From contig ML986643.1 in assembly GCA_010094045.1 (NCBI GenBank), positions 129,146-193,145 of the forward strand: a stretch of 64,000 nt of DNA, read 5' to 3'. Position 1 is the first letter of the stretch. Each line of letters starts with the position of its first letter. The position numbers were made by a program, and so were the translations under genes. Below the pieces are notes generated by a model. It worked only from the letters and a program-made list of their open reading frames with translations, was not told the DNA's origin and did not search any database. The stretch is from Lojkania enalia (taxonomy: Eukaryota > Ascomycota > Dothideomycetes > Pleosporales). Of this stretch, positions 45,281-57,660 are shown piece by piece.

Positions 45281-46444
45281 TCACATTTTTGCCTGGATTT
45301 CAGCTTCGTGCTGCAATCGTCTGTAATTCTTTGGATATCCTCTCTGCTTCCTCCATTCCTCCCCTTCCTTCTCAACGCATCTCATCATGTTCTCGCGCCA
45401 GCCAAACCGAACGTCTTCCAAGCATTCGATATCTCCAAATGACCAGGAGATAATTCCTTCTGCCCTCGCCCCATCTGAAGCCTCTAATAGTCCGATGGCA
45501 ACATCCACAATCCCCGGTCGACTATCATGAGTAAAGAACACGCACGCGGCGCAGTTACTGCAAAAGTATCGTTGAACACTGGGAGAGGAAGCATAATACG
45601 CCAGGGTACCAAATGATGTGTCTTTCGAATCGATAGATTTTCTCAAGTCGAGCGATGATCCTGGAAATGGGCTGCCGTCCGCTTTAGAGATATACTTCAA
45701 CTCTGCGTATGCCCAGTTGTAGACATCAACACCAGCGAACAAACGACAAGAGTCGCAAACACAAAAAGCTCCCACCATTTTCAGGTTCTCTGGATCAATA
45801 CACCATGGAAGTTCTTCCCTCTTCTTGTCGGAGTAATCACCGCGATGCAGCACGAAGTCAACGCCTTTGCATTTGCAGCGAATTGGCACCGAATCCTCAG
45901 TTTTCTTGTCGTAGCCTGTCAGCACGGATGCAGCGGGCCAGTCATACGGCAGCTTTACACCTTGTGCACTCTGGGTTAATGCCCCAGATGATCTCGCCTC
46001 GAATCTTCTTGCTTCAGCTCCATCCGCATTTGGCTTCCGAAGCCACATAGTCGCACCTCCATCGATCGTGTCGCCCACATAAATATGGTCCGCAATTCGC
46101 ACGAGGTTCTCATTATCGTTGGCTATAGTGCCGACGAAGACGCCAAGGTCATGCGGTTCTGTGGCAGATTCGAAGAACATGGGTGTCGAACACGTGCCAC
46201 AGAAGAGCACACTGATTCGGTTGGAAAACGAGTATTTCTTGAGGCTGGAGGTATCGACGTTCTTTCGTGGCTCTGGCCACGCGATATCGATCGAATACAA
46301 GGCCCCGGTGGCATGGCGACAGGAGTTGCAGTGGCAAGCGTAGGCTAGCAGTGGTAACTTTGACTTTGGAACTTGACTGGTGTAGATGTGGGCTTTGCAG
46401 AGGCAATGAGCGGTTACCGAGGTGGTGTCTGAGTCAAGCGCCAT
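45281..46444 (-). CDS. Tandem GFA/CENP-V domain protein
   Basis: This single-exon gene encodes 387 residues. Two zinc-binding GFA domains lie in tandem. The first has HCLCKAHIY, CHCNSCRHATG and CGTCSTPMFF (residues ~13-95). The second has RCKCKGVDF, CVCDSCRLFAG and YFCSNCAACVFF (residues ~195-310). The CxC, CxxC and CxxC sets are complete in both halves, which suggests two structural zinc centres each. GFA stands for glutathione-dependent formaldehyde-activating enzyme, but most fungal members are uncharacterised and activity should not be assumed. There is no signal peptide. The tail is charged and helical (EGEEWRKQRGYPKNYRRLQ). Confidence 0.9.
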   Translation of the reverse strand: MALDSDTTSVTAHCLCKAHIYTSQVPKSKLPLLAYACHCNSCRHATGALYSIDIAWPEPRKNVDTSSLKKYSFSNRISVLFCGTCSTPMFFESATEPHDLGVFVGTIANDNENLVRIADHIYVGDTIDGGATMWLRKPNADGAEARRFEARSSGALTQSAQGVKLPYDWPAASVLTGYDKKTEDSVPIRCKCKGVDFVLHRGDYSDKKREELPWCIDPENLKMVGAFCVCDSCRLFAGVDVYNWAYAELKYISKADGSPFPGSSLDLRKSIDSKDTSFGTLAYYASSPSVQRYFCSNCAACVFFTHDSRPGIVDVAIGLLEASDGARAEGIISWSFGDIECLEDVRFGWRENMMRCVEKEGEEWRKQRGYPKNYRRLQHEAEIQAKM

Positions 46445-47241
46445 GATGGACAGTTAATGGGATCTTGAAAACGAAAAACCGCTGGCAGGGACTCTAAATA
46501 CCGTCCTGCTCCTTCTATAGATAGGGCGCGCAGTCAACGGCTGTTCTAAGCTTTTGCGCGTTCGCGGGCAGTGCGCTGATTGGTAAATTCGGCAGCACTA
46601 GGAAGCGTATCTCGCATTCGCGACGCCGGAATGGGGCACTAAACGCGAGAAAACGTGACAATATGCATTCACCGTTGCTCAAAAGTCTGGCGAATTTGTC
46701 AGCGGGCACGTATGTCGCTGGATACTCTGTGGAGGTGTGTCCTAGCGACTTTGACGTCATAGCAGCACTATTTAGTATACTATCACTAACATAGTTAATG
46801 ATAGCAATACTCTAAAGCACATATATGTAATACATGTGCGTAATAATATTCCAGTCTGTCATTTGGGGCCTAGCATATGGGTAGTATTAGGCCCTGAGGA
46901 GCGGCTTGTGAAATTTCTTGTCGCGCGCATTGTTAGTGGTATGATCGTATGAGGTCGCGCGTACGGCGCGGAAGCATGTGATGCTGCAGAAGTATCTGGG
47001 CATGCAGCTTCACCCTCCGATAATTTCGAGATGCATTTACACCCGCTTCGGCATTGCGGAGCGGGAATGCATAGCTCTCGGGGTTATACGCGTACTTTAT
47101 TATGCATGTTCACTAATGGGCTCTCGCATAGGAATGCTGAGTGCGCAGGACAAATCCATCATAAATTGAGGTATCATATAGACCGAGTAGATAGGAGGGC
47201 CGAAAAGCCAAGGCTCCTTTGAAGAGGATATTGAAGATGTT
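46445..47241. other. Intergenic 800 bases, no gene seen
   Basis: The stretch holds the GFA gene promoter and the peroxidase 3' end. It is AT-rich near 46780-46870. No supported feature was found. Confidence 0.5.
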
Positions 47242-48535
47242 TTAAATGGACTCCTCAGCATCTCTCTTCTCCTTCGGCGGACCCGTGATAACACCAGTCA
47301 GCATAATCGCGTCGTCAACCATATTGTTCAATTGGTCAAACTGTCCCTGAAGCCACATATCCAAGACCACTTGATCTTCTGATACAAACGAATTGCGAGC
47401 CGCAGGAAGAACCTTTGTGCACTCCTTTAAGCTATTGATGTTATTCACCCCAAGCATCGACATCCTAGTATATGCTCGAGCATACTCCTGGTCATTATTA
47501 GAACATCATATCCGACCGGTGGGGGAGGATGATTGATTGGCTTACATCATTCCAGCGCTCTTGACCATTGGTACGGTCGCTAAACGCCGTCCAGGGGGTC
47601 TTAGTCCTCGAATCCTGACTCAAACCGACATCACTACGGAACTTGAGAACTCTTGGAGGGGGATTGGCTGTCGTCTGTGGGTAGAACGCAACGTCCCAGA
47701 TCCCGGGAGTTGTGTCCTGCGGATCGCCGTCACGACCGGTATTCACAAAGTGTTGCTGAGAGGTCGTATGTGCACCGACCAAGGCAATGAGGTCGTCCGC
47801 ATCGATCGTCTTGGCCGCAAAAAGCTTGATGATCTTATCTGCAGAGTCCGTTTCAAGAGGTAACATGCTAGTGGGTCCGGCCTTTGGATTGTCCTTACGA
47901 CCAACAAAGGATCTAATTCTTGGGCCAAGCGGGCAAACAACGGTTGCAACATTGGCGCCCCATTGAATGAGATCAGCCATGCTGGCTCCGTATTTGTTAT
48001 ATTTATTATACCAATTCTTCATTTCGGTGGCAATTGCGGCCAATCCATTATTGTCGGAACGGTTGATCTCATCGGTTAGTAAGATGCTCCCATCTGCGCC
48101 GCCATAACTGCTTGAGGTACTCCATACAGCGGCGTCATGAAAGCCAAGCCGAACTGCACCACGAGCAAGCTTAGTACAGCGACCAGATGTGCCATTAAAT
48201 CTGGCAGTCATCTCATATGTAATCCACTTCCACAGGCAGCAAAGATCTGCTTTGCATGCGGCGCTGTCGACAGTACCAGGTGGAATCGAATTATCGATAG
48301 TATTAGAGCGAGCATCTTTCTGGTGAAGGAGAATAGCTTTGATGTCTTTGCCAATGGTTGTGAGTTGACTGTCACTGAGCGTCTTGAGATCCCCGATGAG
48401 CTGTTTGGGTTCCGCGCGTTTTTCCTGGGCTTCATTCTTCAATTGAGATATGGTGTCCCCCATGCCGGGGTAGGCATTTGACAGGGGAAGGTATGCGAGG
48501 AGCGCATAGCTCGAGAGGTAGAGAAAAGATTTCAT
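47242..48535 (-). CDS. Class II secreted haem peroxidase (ligninase-like)
   Basis: This is a plant-type fungal peroxidase that oxidises phenolic or other substrates with hydrogen peroxide. Minus-strand exons are 48535-47546 and 47487-47242, with a 58-nt intron that rejoins RWND/EYARAYTRMSML, giving 411 residues. The N-terminus MKSFLYLSSYALLAYLPLSNA is a signal peptide, followed by a propeptide with a KR site. The distal pocket is RLGFHDAAVWS (catalytic Arg and His, His about 133) and the proximal iron ligand is His about 256 in ALVGAHTTSQQ. GGADGSIL follows the distal helix and belongs to the distal calcium site. Many cysteines suggest disulphides. I do not see a clear surface tryptophan or manganese-site pattern, so its type (generic, Mn or lignin) is open. 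The ATG at 48535 is preferred because it begins the signal peptide. Confidence 0.92.
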
Positions 48536-51000
48536 GATGAAGGAACGACAAATGTCCTGCTCGGGTTGCACCCAAAACCCACTTCCTTCGGGAATGAATG
48601 ATACTTTTGAGAGCGGTAGTGGGAGCGGCCCCACAATGATTTTATACACCTACATTACGGAATGAAAAGGCTGCCTGCATGCGCTACTAGTAGTGCGGAA
48701 TGTACTTGGGATCTGCGGTTTGATTGAAGACACAGTAACGAATATGCCCTCAGGAGAGCCCAAAGGTGTGAAAAATATATTAATACGATACATTATGGAG
48801 GGCACAGGAGTCCCAAGAACGGGTGTATGGGCCTTCCAGAAGTCGTTCTGCCCGTCTTTCCGTTCGCTTGAGTTCCATTGAAGGTATAGAGGACATTTTC
48901 GTGGCCACTAAATATCGTGGGGCGATAAGAGTTGACGACCGAGAGAAGGATTGCGAGAATCCTGATTGGTCAATGATGTATACCCGGATGAGTAAGGCAA
49001 GGCTTTGGCTAGTGTTCGGCGAATACGATCTGCAGGTCGAGCGTCGTACAAGTCCAATACGTACTTTATATTACACTCGCAGATGGAGGCCCCGTTCTGG
49101 AATGTGGCACAGCCATGTTGCGCGATTTGAGATGACGGCAGTGGCGGGAATACCCTTAAGTCTGTAGAGAGATTTGAGTCAAAACGAGAGAATCTCAATT
49201 ATAGTTATCGTCACTATGATTGCTAATTGCGTTGCCCATAGTCGGAGACGAGGGTTTGCAAGCTGGATACCATAGAATGCCTTCTCTTAGCCCTTGCAAA
49301 CCGCACGAAGCATCTCGGATTCGCGGGAATTTGTCTTTTCGAGCGGTGTCCTGCTCGGCGCAATTTAGACACCCGCTATTCCGGTTGTCGCTGTGGAATC
49401 GAAGACTATTCTTAGGTCGTTCGTGGGATGGGGACCCAGGCGGAAGCGGTAGATCGCCTTCATTTAATATCGAGCCGTGGTTAGCGCACGAGTGAAATAT
49501 TGCATTGTCAGCCTCAAGTTTCGTATTAGAGAAGACCTACCAGGTTGGCGGTTGTGAGCAAGTTCGATGGGTGTACGTTTGGAGAGAAGCGCTTCAAGCA
49601 AATATGAAATCATATTAGGAGATAAAGAAACGCTGACGACAGGAAAATGGTTGACATCAGAGATTTTCAAAGCGGAAAATCGATGTCATGATGTGCCACA
49701 GCGATAAGGTACGTGCCTTGACAAGAACCAAATCAATTTAACCGGATAACGCGTGGATCAAGGGATGCAGCTCGAAAACGCCGTGTGCCAAAGCGACCTG
49801 GTTTGAGGGGCCTGATGGCAGATACGGCTCCTGGAGCCTGGAACCAATGCATGTAAGACCAAGGGGATGGGTCTTTGAGCCCTCGGGAGTTCCATGCATA
49901 AGACGTAGCGATCCGTGCCTGAAAGAGCAATATGCGATCACTCCGGATCCTTGAGACTGGTCCGAAAAAGTACGCGGGAGGGGTCTAACACGTCCGCAAG
50001 CAAGGCAGATAAATGGCGCGTGTAAGAGGAAATGCATGCGAATCGGTACATGTGCCGTGAAACGTGGTCATTGCATGGCTTGATGCAAATGTCGGGCAAG
50101 ATCTCGCCCGACACACAAACAGAAATGAGCAAGGCAACACGATCGGCCATGTACCTGACCCCGGAAGGAAACGAATGCTGAATTTTAGGAACTCTACATC
50201 ATCCACTTGACACGATTGAACTGGACTAGACATTACCGAGCAATAAGAATGAAGTTCGACTAGGACAGTTCTGGTGAGAAAAGCTCGTTTGTGCAACCTC
50301 AATAAATTAATGTGACGGATAGAGCCGCATATAAAAAATATTAGTAGAGAATTTTACCGCCATTCTCAGTGCGTAAATGAATGGAGATGGATTGGAATGA
50401 TATTGCAATAGCTGAAGCAGCGTGGAAGTGAAATAGAGATGGAGATGTCTAGCACGGTAAGATCTCTGGGAAAGGAAAAACCAAAAGTCCGGCTTCGCCT
50501 GCGGGAGACCCAAGACCAAGATCAGCCCTAAACCTCTTTCAACTAGCGATGTTCTAATCTATACGGTCAACGCAGCAGCCCCTCCACAGCCCATCTCTGT
50601 GGCGTCCAACAAAAGTTGTGCACCAATGCACTTAGGCACTTAGGCATGGGGATATCCAATGGCGGAAAACTCGGCTCATGCACTGTCCCTCTGATTAGTT
50701 GTAGCTAGATGTGGCTTACAATTGAGGCGCATGGTGAGGTTGGGCTGCGGCCTCAGCTCCTGCAAAGCTCAGCTAGCCTCGATACTAAAATACACATTCC
50801 ACTGTAATCATAAATGTTCAAAGATAGCTATTTGCGCCTTATATATTTTCTGGAATTTTTACTCAACAACCTATTCGAAAAGCCCATCTATATTATGAGT
50901 GACAATTGGAAGTGCTCTTCTTCTGAGATAATCTCTTTTCCTAGTGGACCTATCTGCCTTTCACTTTGCATTGCTATTCAATAATATTCGGTATTCTCTA
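48536..51000. other. Gene-poor 2.5 kb
   Basis: No gene is supported. Short frames on both strands lack conserved patterns. An 8-nt direct duplication (CACTTAGG CACTTAGG) lies at about 50626-50650. Confidence 0.45.
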
Positions 51001-51876
51001 ATGGCTATTAAGCGCCTTTCCGGCCTCTTCTCTCCCCCAAAGACCCATTTTCAGATCCTTTCAGACCTCTATCTTAACAATGAATCACAATACCTCACCT
51101 TTCACATCCCCCCGACCGCGCCCTATCTCATCCTTGGGGGTAATATAGGGTGCCTCATCGACTACGAAGCCTATCTATCCTTCCTTATCCGACGGTGTAA
51201 TTTATACGACCACGTGTTTCTTGTTCTTGGCTCCCTCGAATTTCACGGGCTCTCCTTGAAGCAAGGCCTAGAGCTTGCCGCGAAAATGCAACAGGAAGAC
51301 CGGGTAAAAGACAAGTTAGTCGTTCTAGACCGAACACGGTTCGATATTCCAGGTACCAACGTAACGTTATTAGGCTGTACACTGTGGAGCTATATTCCAG
51401 AAGTTGCAGAACCTGCGGTGCTCAGGAAGATCACGGAGTTCGACAAGAGCAATGGCATTAAGGACTGGGACATTGCAGCGCACAACGCATCCCATGCGGC
51501 TGATCTTGCGTGGTTGAGGCAGCAAGTCAAGACCTCTCAGATGTTTGCTGGATCATCGACGAGCGATCATACGGGTAATTATCTGGTTGTGACCGCCTTT
51601 GCGCCTGATCTTCGTAACGCACTCACGCCTTGGCAAGTTGACTCACCTTGGTCATCTGCGTACGGCACGGATCTGTTGAAGGGTGATTGGGAAGGTGTCA
51701 AGGTCTGGGTGTGCGGCTCGACTGGGAGGACGACTATGTTTAAGAAAGATGGGATAAAGGTCATCATCAACCAGAGAGGGTTGGCAGGCGAAGAAGATAA
51801 AGGAATACTAAGAGATGGGCTTGGAGAAAAGGAGAAGAGAGGGTTGTTTGACGTTACTAGGATCGTAAAAGTTTGA
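51001..51876 (+). CDS. Metallophosphoesterase-fold protein lacking metal ligands
   Basis: This frame of 291 residues starts at ATG 51001; the frame is open upstream to 50944 without another ATG. The whole protein lines up with calcineurin-like phosphoesterases found in many fungi, motif by motif, but each metal-binding motif is changed. SDLYLN stands where SDLHxE is expected, LGGNIG for L(A/G)GDIG, VLGSLEFHG for VLGNHEFYG, VTAFAPD for VTHHAP, and CGSTGRTTMF for GHTHxxT. Non-catalytic blocks remain: VTLLGCTLWSYIP, AAHNASHAADLAWLRQQV, SAYGTDLL and NQRGL. So the fold looks kept while both metal sites are gone. There is no signal peptide. It could be a regulatory pseudoenzyme or an early pseudogene that has not yet gained a stop. 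Confidence 0.75.
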   Translation: MAIKRLSGLFSPPKTHFQILSDLYLNNESQYLTFHIPPTAPYLILGGNIGCLIDYEAYLSFLIRRCNLYDHVFLVLGSLEFHGLSLKQGLELAAKMQQEDRVKDKLVVLDRTRFDIPGTNVTLLGCTLWSYIPEVAEPAVLRKITEFDKSNGIKDWDIAAHNASHAADLAWLRQQVKTSQMFAGSSTSDHTGNYLVVTAFAPDLRNALTPWQVDSPWSSAYGTDLLKGDWEGVKVWVCGSTGRTTMFKKDGIKVIINQRGLAGEEDKGILRDGLGEKEKRGLFDVTRIVKV

Positions 51877-52094
51877 TGATACCCAGTGCAAATCGGCTAA
51901 TGTTTTAATTATAGATAGAGTGGTACAAGACAAGGTAGCAGAAACATGAAGTGATCTATTAGTATCTTCGGCGACTGGAAGTTGTGATAGTAAATGCATG
52001 ATTCGGCTGCAACTACTTACTCTGCCAAACTTTTCGCCTATTCTTTTTGTTTCTGGGAAGGAGGGGCGGAGTGAGGGTGACCAAATTGGCTGAA

Positions 52095-52211
52095 GGGGGG
52101 GGGGGGGGGGGNNNNNNNNNNNNNNNNNNNNNNNNNNNNNNNNNNNNNNNNNNNNNNNNNNNNNNNNNNNNNNNNNNNNNNNNNNNNNNNNNNNNNNNNN
52201 NNNNNNNNNNN
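52095..52211. other. Poly-G run and 100-N assembly gap
   Basis: Seventeen G (52095-52111) run straight into exactly 100 N (52112-52211), the usual placeholder for a gap of unknown size. The sequence on the two sides is therefore joined by scaffolding only, and the order or distance may be inexact. Confidence 0.98.
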
Positions 52212-55200
52212 CCTCATTGTTTGAGCCTTTAGTAAGCCAAAGCGTACAGAATGTGTGCAATTTTAGCTCGTGTGAGTCTTATGGGTGTATGCTAGCGGTT
52301 TTGGAGCATTTAGGGAGGAGGATTGAGCATGAAGTAGCTTGGGATACTAGAATATGCAATGGCGCAACGCACGGGCGCACATAAGCACATGTTCGTGAAA
52401 GCATGCGATGTTACGAGAGTTGTTCGAAGTGGCTGCAGAGGACTAGAATGGATTGGGATTGCGGAAAGCGGTTCATAGAAGAGTTGCAATAGGTTAGCAA
52501 AATGGGAAAGTACAGGCTGGCGCAGAGTCAGTCTTACCTCAGATATGGAGATTTGTGATGTGTTCTTACACTAGGTAGCTGGGGCATTGAGGCCTACGCT
52601 TGGGTAGTGTGCCGCCGCGAAGACAGCGCGGACTAGGTACGAGACAGACACTTGGAGCTTCACCGCTGACGTCACTTGAAGTAGAATCACGTCGCTGTAT
52701 GCTTGGCGATCGCGTAGGTATTGACGTTGATACGGAACCGAAGCCGGCGAATTTCCTTAATCCATTATTGGAATTTCGATATTAGGGTGGGCGTTTGTGG
52801 GATTGCGCAATTGAGTCATTGAATAGGCGAGGAAAGTGAAAGATTCTCGGTGCTGTGGCTGTGTGAATTAGTGGTGGTCGTTAGAAATTCTTGGTGTTAC
52901 GTTACGCCAAGACACGGAGCTGTGAATGTGCTCTCTGCTTGATGCACTATGTATATGGCCTTCGAGTAGATTTTGGAATTTTACTCCTTGAATAAATTGG
53001 TAATTGCGATAGTCTCCTAATCAACACATTTGGAATGAATATTAATGAGACCGTGTGTCATGAGACTGTGCGTCAGCTGAGTTATTACGGTAGCTTACGA
53101 TTCCGACATATACTAGCCGTCACTACTACCCCCATGCCCGCATCCCCTCTGCGTCACTAGAGAATCTTCTTTTAGAATGCTGAAGAGCATTTTTGCATGG
53201 AGAACAGCCTCCGACGGTGCTCCTGGCGTCCTAGCCGCTTCCTGAGGATGGAGGGCCCTGTGAGCGACACCCTTCTCCGATCGCTCCACTACCGCCCCCG
53301 GCCCTAACACAGCAATACCACCCATACGGCGGGTATTACGAGTCCTGGGACTTCTCATAGATGCCCCTGGGCTCTTGCGTCGAACCTTTGGACGTCGTTG
53401 TGGCGTCCTGTTGCTGGTCGATCCCTGAGAGCTTCCCTCGACAACTCCTCCGACCGACCCTCTCTGCGGCGGCAGCAATACTCGGACACGCTCTGAACGC
53501 GAATTTAGGCCTCTTCCGATACCATATAAACCCAAGCGATGCCGAGAATGCCGGTCTCCGACTCAGGATTTGGGGGAAGGGTTATCTGCTCGGGCGACTA
53601 CGCTCTAGGACATCTGGTGGGTTTTTAGCTATCGCAATTAAATACGGAGAGACAGGAGGGGGTTCCAATGGCCTATAAAGCTCTTTAGGGAGCTTTGGAC
53701 GGCCATAGCAATGGTATATCCCTGTCTCTTTCCGTAGGTGAGTCATGCAATGCGTGCCACTCCCCTCCTAATTCTTGAATAGCATCGCGACAGGAACGTG
53801 TATGTGACTTCCGAAAGAGGAAATGCTGCCTTTTTATAGATATAGAATAGCGGATGCGGAATTCTCCCCCTCCTATCGTTCCATTGGCAAGTGTAATTGG
53901 CGTCCGTCCTGCCCGCGTCCATGCACAACGACTGAGCACCGTGCTGCAGTGCGACGACGCCATACTGCGTGCGGGACGCCATAATGACGGAAGAACGAAA
54001 AAACTGGATAGACTGGATGCTGGTGGGCTACAATATAATTCGCCGAGGCTTTGGTAATAGAGGTGGGAAGTGGGGATGCCACATCTTTTTATGCAGCCGC
54101 AGCTTTCTCGGAGGTTGGCGCATACTGATAAGATAGCATTCAGGCATTCTAGGCTATTGCGATCTCTCCCGAATCCCTTATTGGCATTCATTTCAATTTT
54201 ACTGGCCGGGCTCACGATTGGATACCTTCGATCTACAATATCGGATGCATCGATGTAGTAGGACGAGATGGGTGATATCTACATATGGCCGCTACTTTTT
54301 GACCGTCTATATTCGCCATGTCGAAATTGGTGCCCAAGAGCTGGACCACCTATGCGCCAGGGGACTTAGGTAGGATATACGAGGCATATTGGCGGCCATT
54401 GTGTCGTATTTCGATGGACTTAGTATTTCGTGAATGGATCGTCTGTGTACATTGCAAACTTCGACCATATTTTAAATCGACTTGTGCCCAAAGGACCGGC
54501 CCTCGGATATCCGTATTAAAATTTTTCCTTCGATTACTCGTTTCATACATGATTTCCGGGGTTATTCTCATCCTACTCTTACAATTCTTTCCGTTTCCTA
54601 GCTCTTTTCTCACACTAGCCGGGCCATTGGTCCGATTCTAAATGATTCCAAATACCGTATCCCCTTTTTCTAAGGCGTACGTCCATGGAGCGCATCTATC
54701 TAGGTTCCCTAAGCTATTCGTTAGCGAGCTCTTTGCATATCTATCGGTCTCGGATTTCGATCGTGATGGCCATCTCATTCTCAAATCCGGGTAATATTGC
54801 TGTGGTTGACGATGCAGCATCTTCCGGCCATATAGATGCGATGAATGATCAGCGGATATTCTGCTATAGCTCATTTATGATCGACATGCTTACCTGTATT
54901 CACTCACAGCTCTAGTATCTCAAATTCGGAATCAATAACATCGGTAGAGAATCAAGAATTGCCACGACATGGATCTAATCAATTTGCATCTCTAGCCTTT
55001 TTAACTTCACCCAAGTAGAACGTCCTGGAAGGGCGCTGGCTTTTTTCTATGTATTCCGGATCAAGGCGTCGGGATACTGCTCGTCTTCCAACTATTTATA
55101 GATGTAAGTCACATTCCTTTTCCGTTCCTGCGGTTCGAGAGGGCCCTGTCACTCTTCTCGGTCCCCGAGTTTTTATTATCTTTCATTCCGTCATCTCTTT

Positions 55201-57660
55201 CGAACTTGTCTTAGAAATCGCTTTCAATATTATATTTTCTCTTTCGAATCATTCGTAGAGATGATAATTTCCTTGGGAAGTCCTTATCGCACTGGCTTAG
55301 CCCGCGTAAAAGGCAGCGACTTTGCCTTCCGATTTCCAGATCCTGTGCTTGAGGGCGTCCGCTGGTGATATCTCTAGGACGACATCTGATTGCTCTTCTT
55401 GAACTTCGATAGAGGATTAGATGCATGATATATGCATCTGGGTCGTCACTCGAGGAATCTGGATATCTGCAAGTTTTCCCACAAGGTAAGAATATGATCC
55501 TGGCATCCTTCCACTAGTATTTGGAGTTGGAGCCTTGCCATCTCCTTCTCCTATACACCCTTTCCGACCTAATATTCTTTGTGCAACTTTAGAGATCCGT
55601 GGGTTACTGTTTCGCTTTCGCCGTCTCTTCACTTTCGGTGGTTATTTGGTATGGTGTTGAACCTTAGCGTGTCTAATTGCACGCTTACCATCCCCTCAAT
55701 CTCCCCTTGCGTCGATCTGCTTCCACTTCCGCACATCTCCGCAGCTTTTGCCCATCAATGGTTTTATTCCTTTTCCGATCGGTTTCTTCGCACCATCGAG
55801 CTGCCTGTGCGGCATCCGGATCGGTCTTTTCAAGTTAATCACAGTTCTCGAGCCTCCTCTTCTCCTGGATGCGTTAGACCGTTTCTTTCTCTGATCTCAC
55901 TTGGTTGTCCTCTTCCGTTTCCCCACCTAGATATTAGCATTCATCTTCGCCTATTGTTTTTCGTCATTCTTTTCTTTTGCACTATCTGTCGCCATGCTGT
56001 GGCCAGTGTTGGCAGTCATCACATCTATTCGCTATTGTTCCTCTTTTTTAAGCATTCGCCCTCACCCTGTTCCGGCTCCTCTCGTTCATGCGGTTGTTTG
56101 TCGTTTATCATTGAGGCTTTTTCGTTTAATGTTAGTCTCATACGCTACAGGTTCTGCATCCTTCCTAAATACACTAATTAAATTTGGATACACTAAATGC
56201 TCAATTGTTGGCATTCGCTACTCATGTGCCGCTTTCTAGAATCGCTCTATCCCGATCATCGTTCTTACATACTAATGACTTTCTACGTGGTCTCACACCC
56301 CATCTTGCACAGCCAACCATGGCCCTTCACCATAAATTGCTTCTTGCGCTTGTCCACTCATGCAAAATTGCTGACTCACATCTTGCTTTGTTTTTAGACT
56401 TTTTCTCTCTCCAAAAAATTCATGGCGAAATCGCCAGCCCTTCTCCTAGCTCGTGGATTCCTCAGTGGCCAATGAAATGGAGGTTGAGATGTACTTCGAT
56501 GGATGGCCGTTTTACTTCGCCCAACCCTCCATATCTTTTATGTCGTCGAATTTATTTCTCAAATGCATCTATTAGTCTATTTTAGGATCGCTCGAAGGGC
56601 TGATAGTCCGCTGAGGTCCCATTAACGATTCAAGAGGTTGTTCGAGCGCATCTTGGGAATCTTCCTCGGCACGACACTAGGCGTATTATTTTACTCATCT
56701 GAGTGTGATGTTGACTTCCAGTACCCAAGTCTTTGAATATTCCCGTCTCATTGCATTGCGGCTTGTCCAAAATTCGATGTCGCATATGCCGGGTCTTGGA
56801 AGCGTTATCAACATGGGATCTTATCTCCACTCCGCCTAGTTATGGATTTTTCTTTGTCGATATACTGATGTAACTTACTCTTCTTCTCACAACAAGCTGC
56901 CATCTCCTCTCTTTTTCGCTTCCATCCTCTGGATTAGCCCCGTTCCCGGACTTTGAAAGGCGGGTTTGGCGTGCTCCCCAATGGATAGCCTCGCCCAACG
57001 CCCAACATAATCAACAGTACTCCCTCATGCATGTCCCTTTCAAAAAGCGACCAACTTCCGGCATTGTCCTGATATCTTGGCATCCTTAGCTTAATGTTCT
57101 GGACTATTTCCGTAAGTGAATTACTGTCAACATTCAGACGTATGCATGTCTCTTCATGTGTTCCGCATCCTATCGTCGTGACAAATCGTCTGGTTCGATA
57201 CATATAACTTTCTTGTAATTCCGGTCCTTGCTATTCTCGTCAAATTCATTGCTCGGATTTGCGCCTTTATTCGGCGAACTTCATATAGTCGAAAGGAATA
57301 TCGCAAAGTTCAGAACCGATAGTAGATCTAATCAGTCAGCTTCCGATCGTCGTTCTCGAGCTAGGGGGGTCTCCTTAGTCATTTTTCCGTCCCAATATTT
57401 TCCGTTATCCATCTCGAACGATCCCCTTTTCCCTCAATATTCGGTGTTCGCATATATTTTCTCTTACGAATAATTTCTGCGTCAGGTTAACCTTTATTTA
57501 ACTTTTTGGCATCGAAAACTCTTCTTTCATTCCACCGGCATATCGCCGCGGTTCACACTCACCTAAACCTTCAACCCTCCTTCCACGAAGAAACATAGAT
57601 AGAACCAGCTAGAGGCACTAACTGTTCACGAACCGGCTGCTCCACAAATGGCCAAGCCTA
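52212..57660. other. Gene-poor region right of the gap (left half)
   Basis: I see no gene I can support. Base composition is ordinary rather than AT-rich, so it does not look like classical repeat-induced point mutation. Open minus-strand frames at 53113-53535 (140 codons, Arg/Gly-rich) and 53685-54215 (176 codons) are the longest, but they match no family I know. The plus strand from about 55500 to 56600 is pyrimidine-rich, which opens long frames by composition alone. Confidence 0.4.

Noticed and set aside
53113..54215. Two minus-strand open frames of 140 and 176 codons
   Set aside because: No recognisable domain, no start context or splice link that joins them convincingly; left as unassigned sequence.
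55579..56181. Plus-strand open frame of 200 codons
   Set aside because: The frame is open because the strand is pyrimidine-rich (Ser, Leu, Phe, Pro codons); neighbouring frames are open too and there is no conserved pattern.
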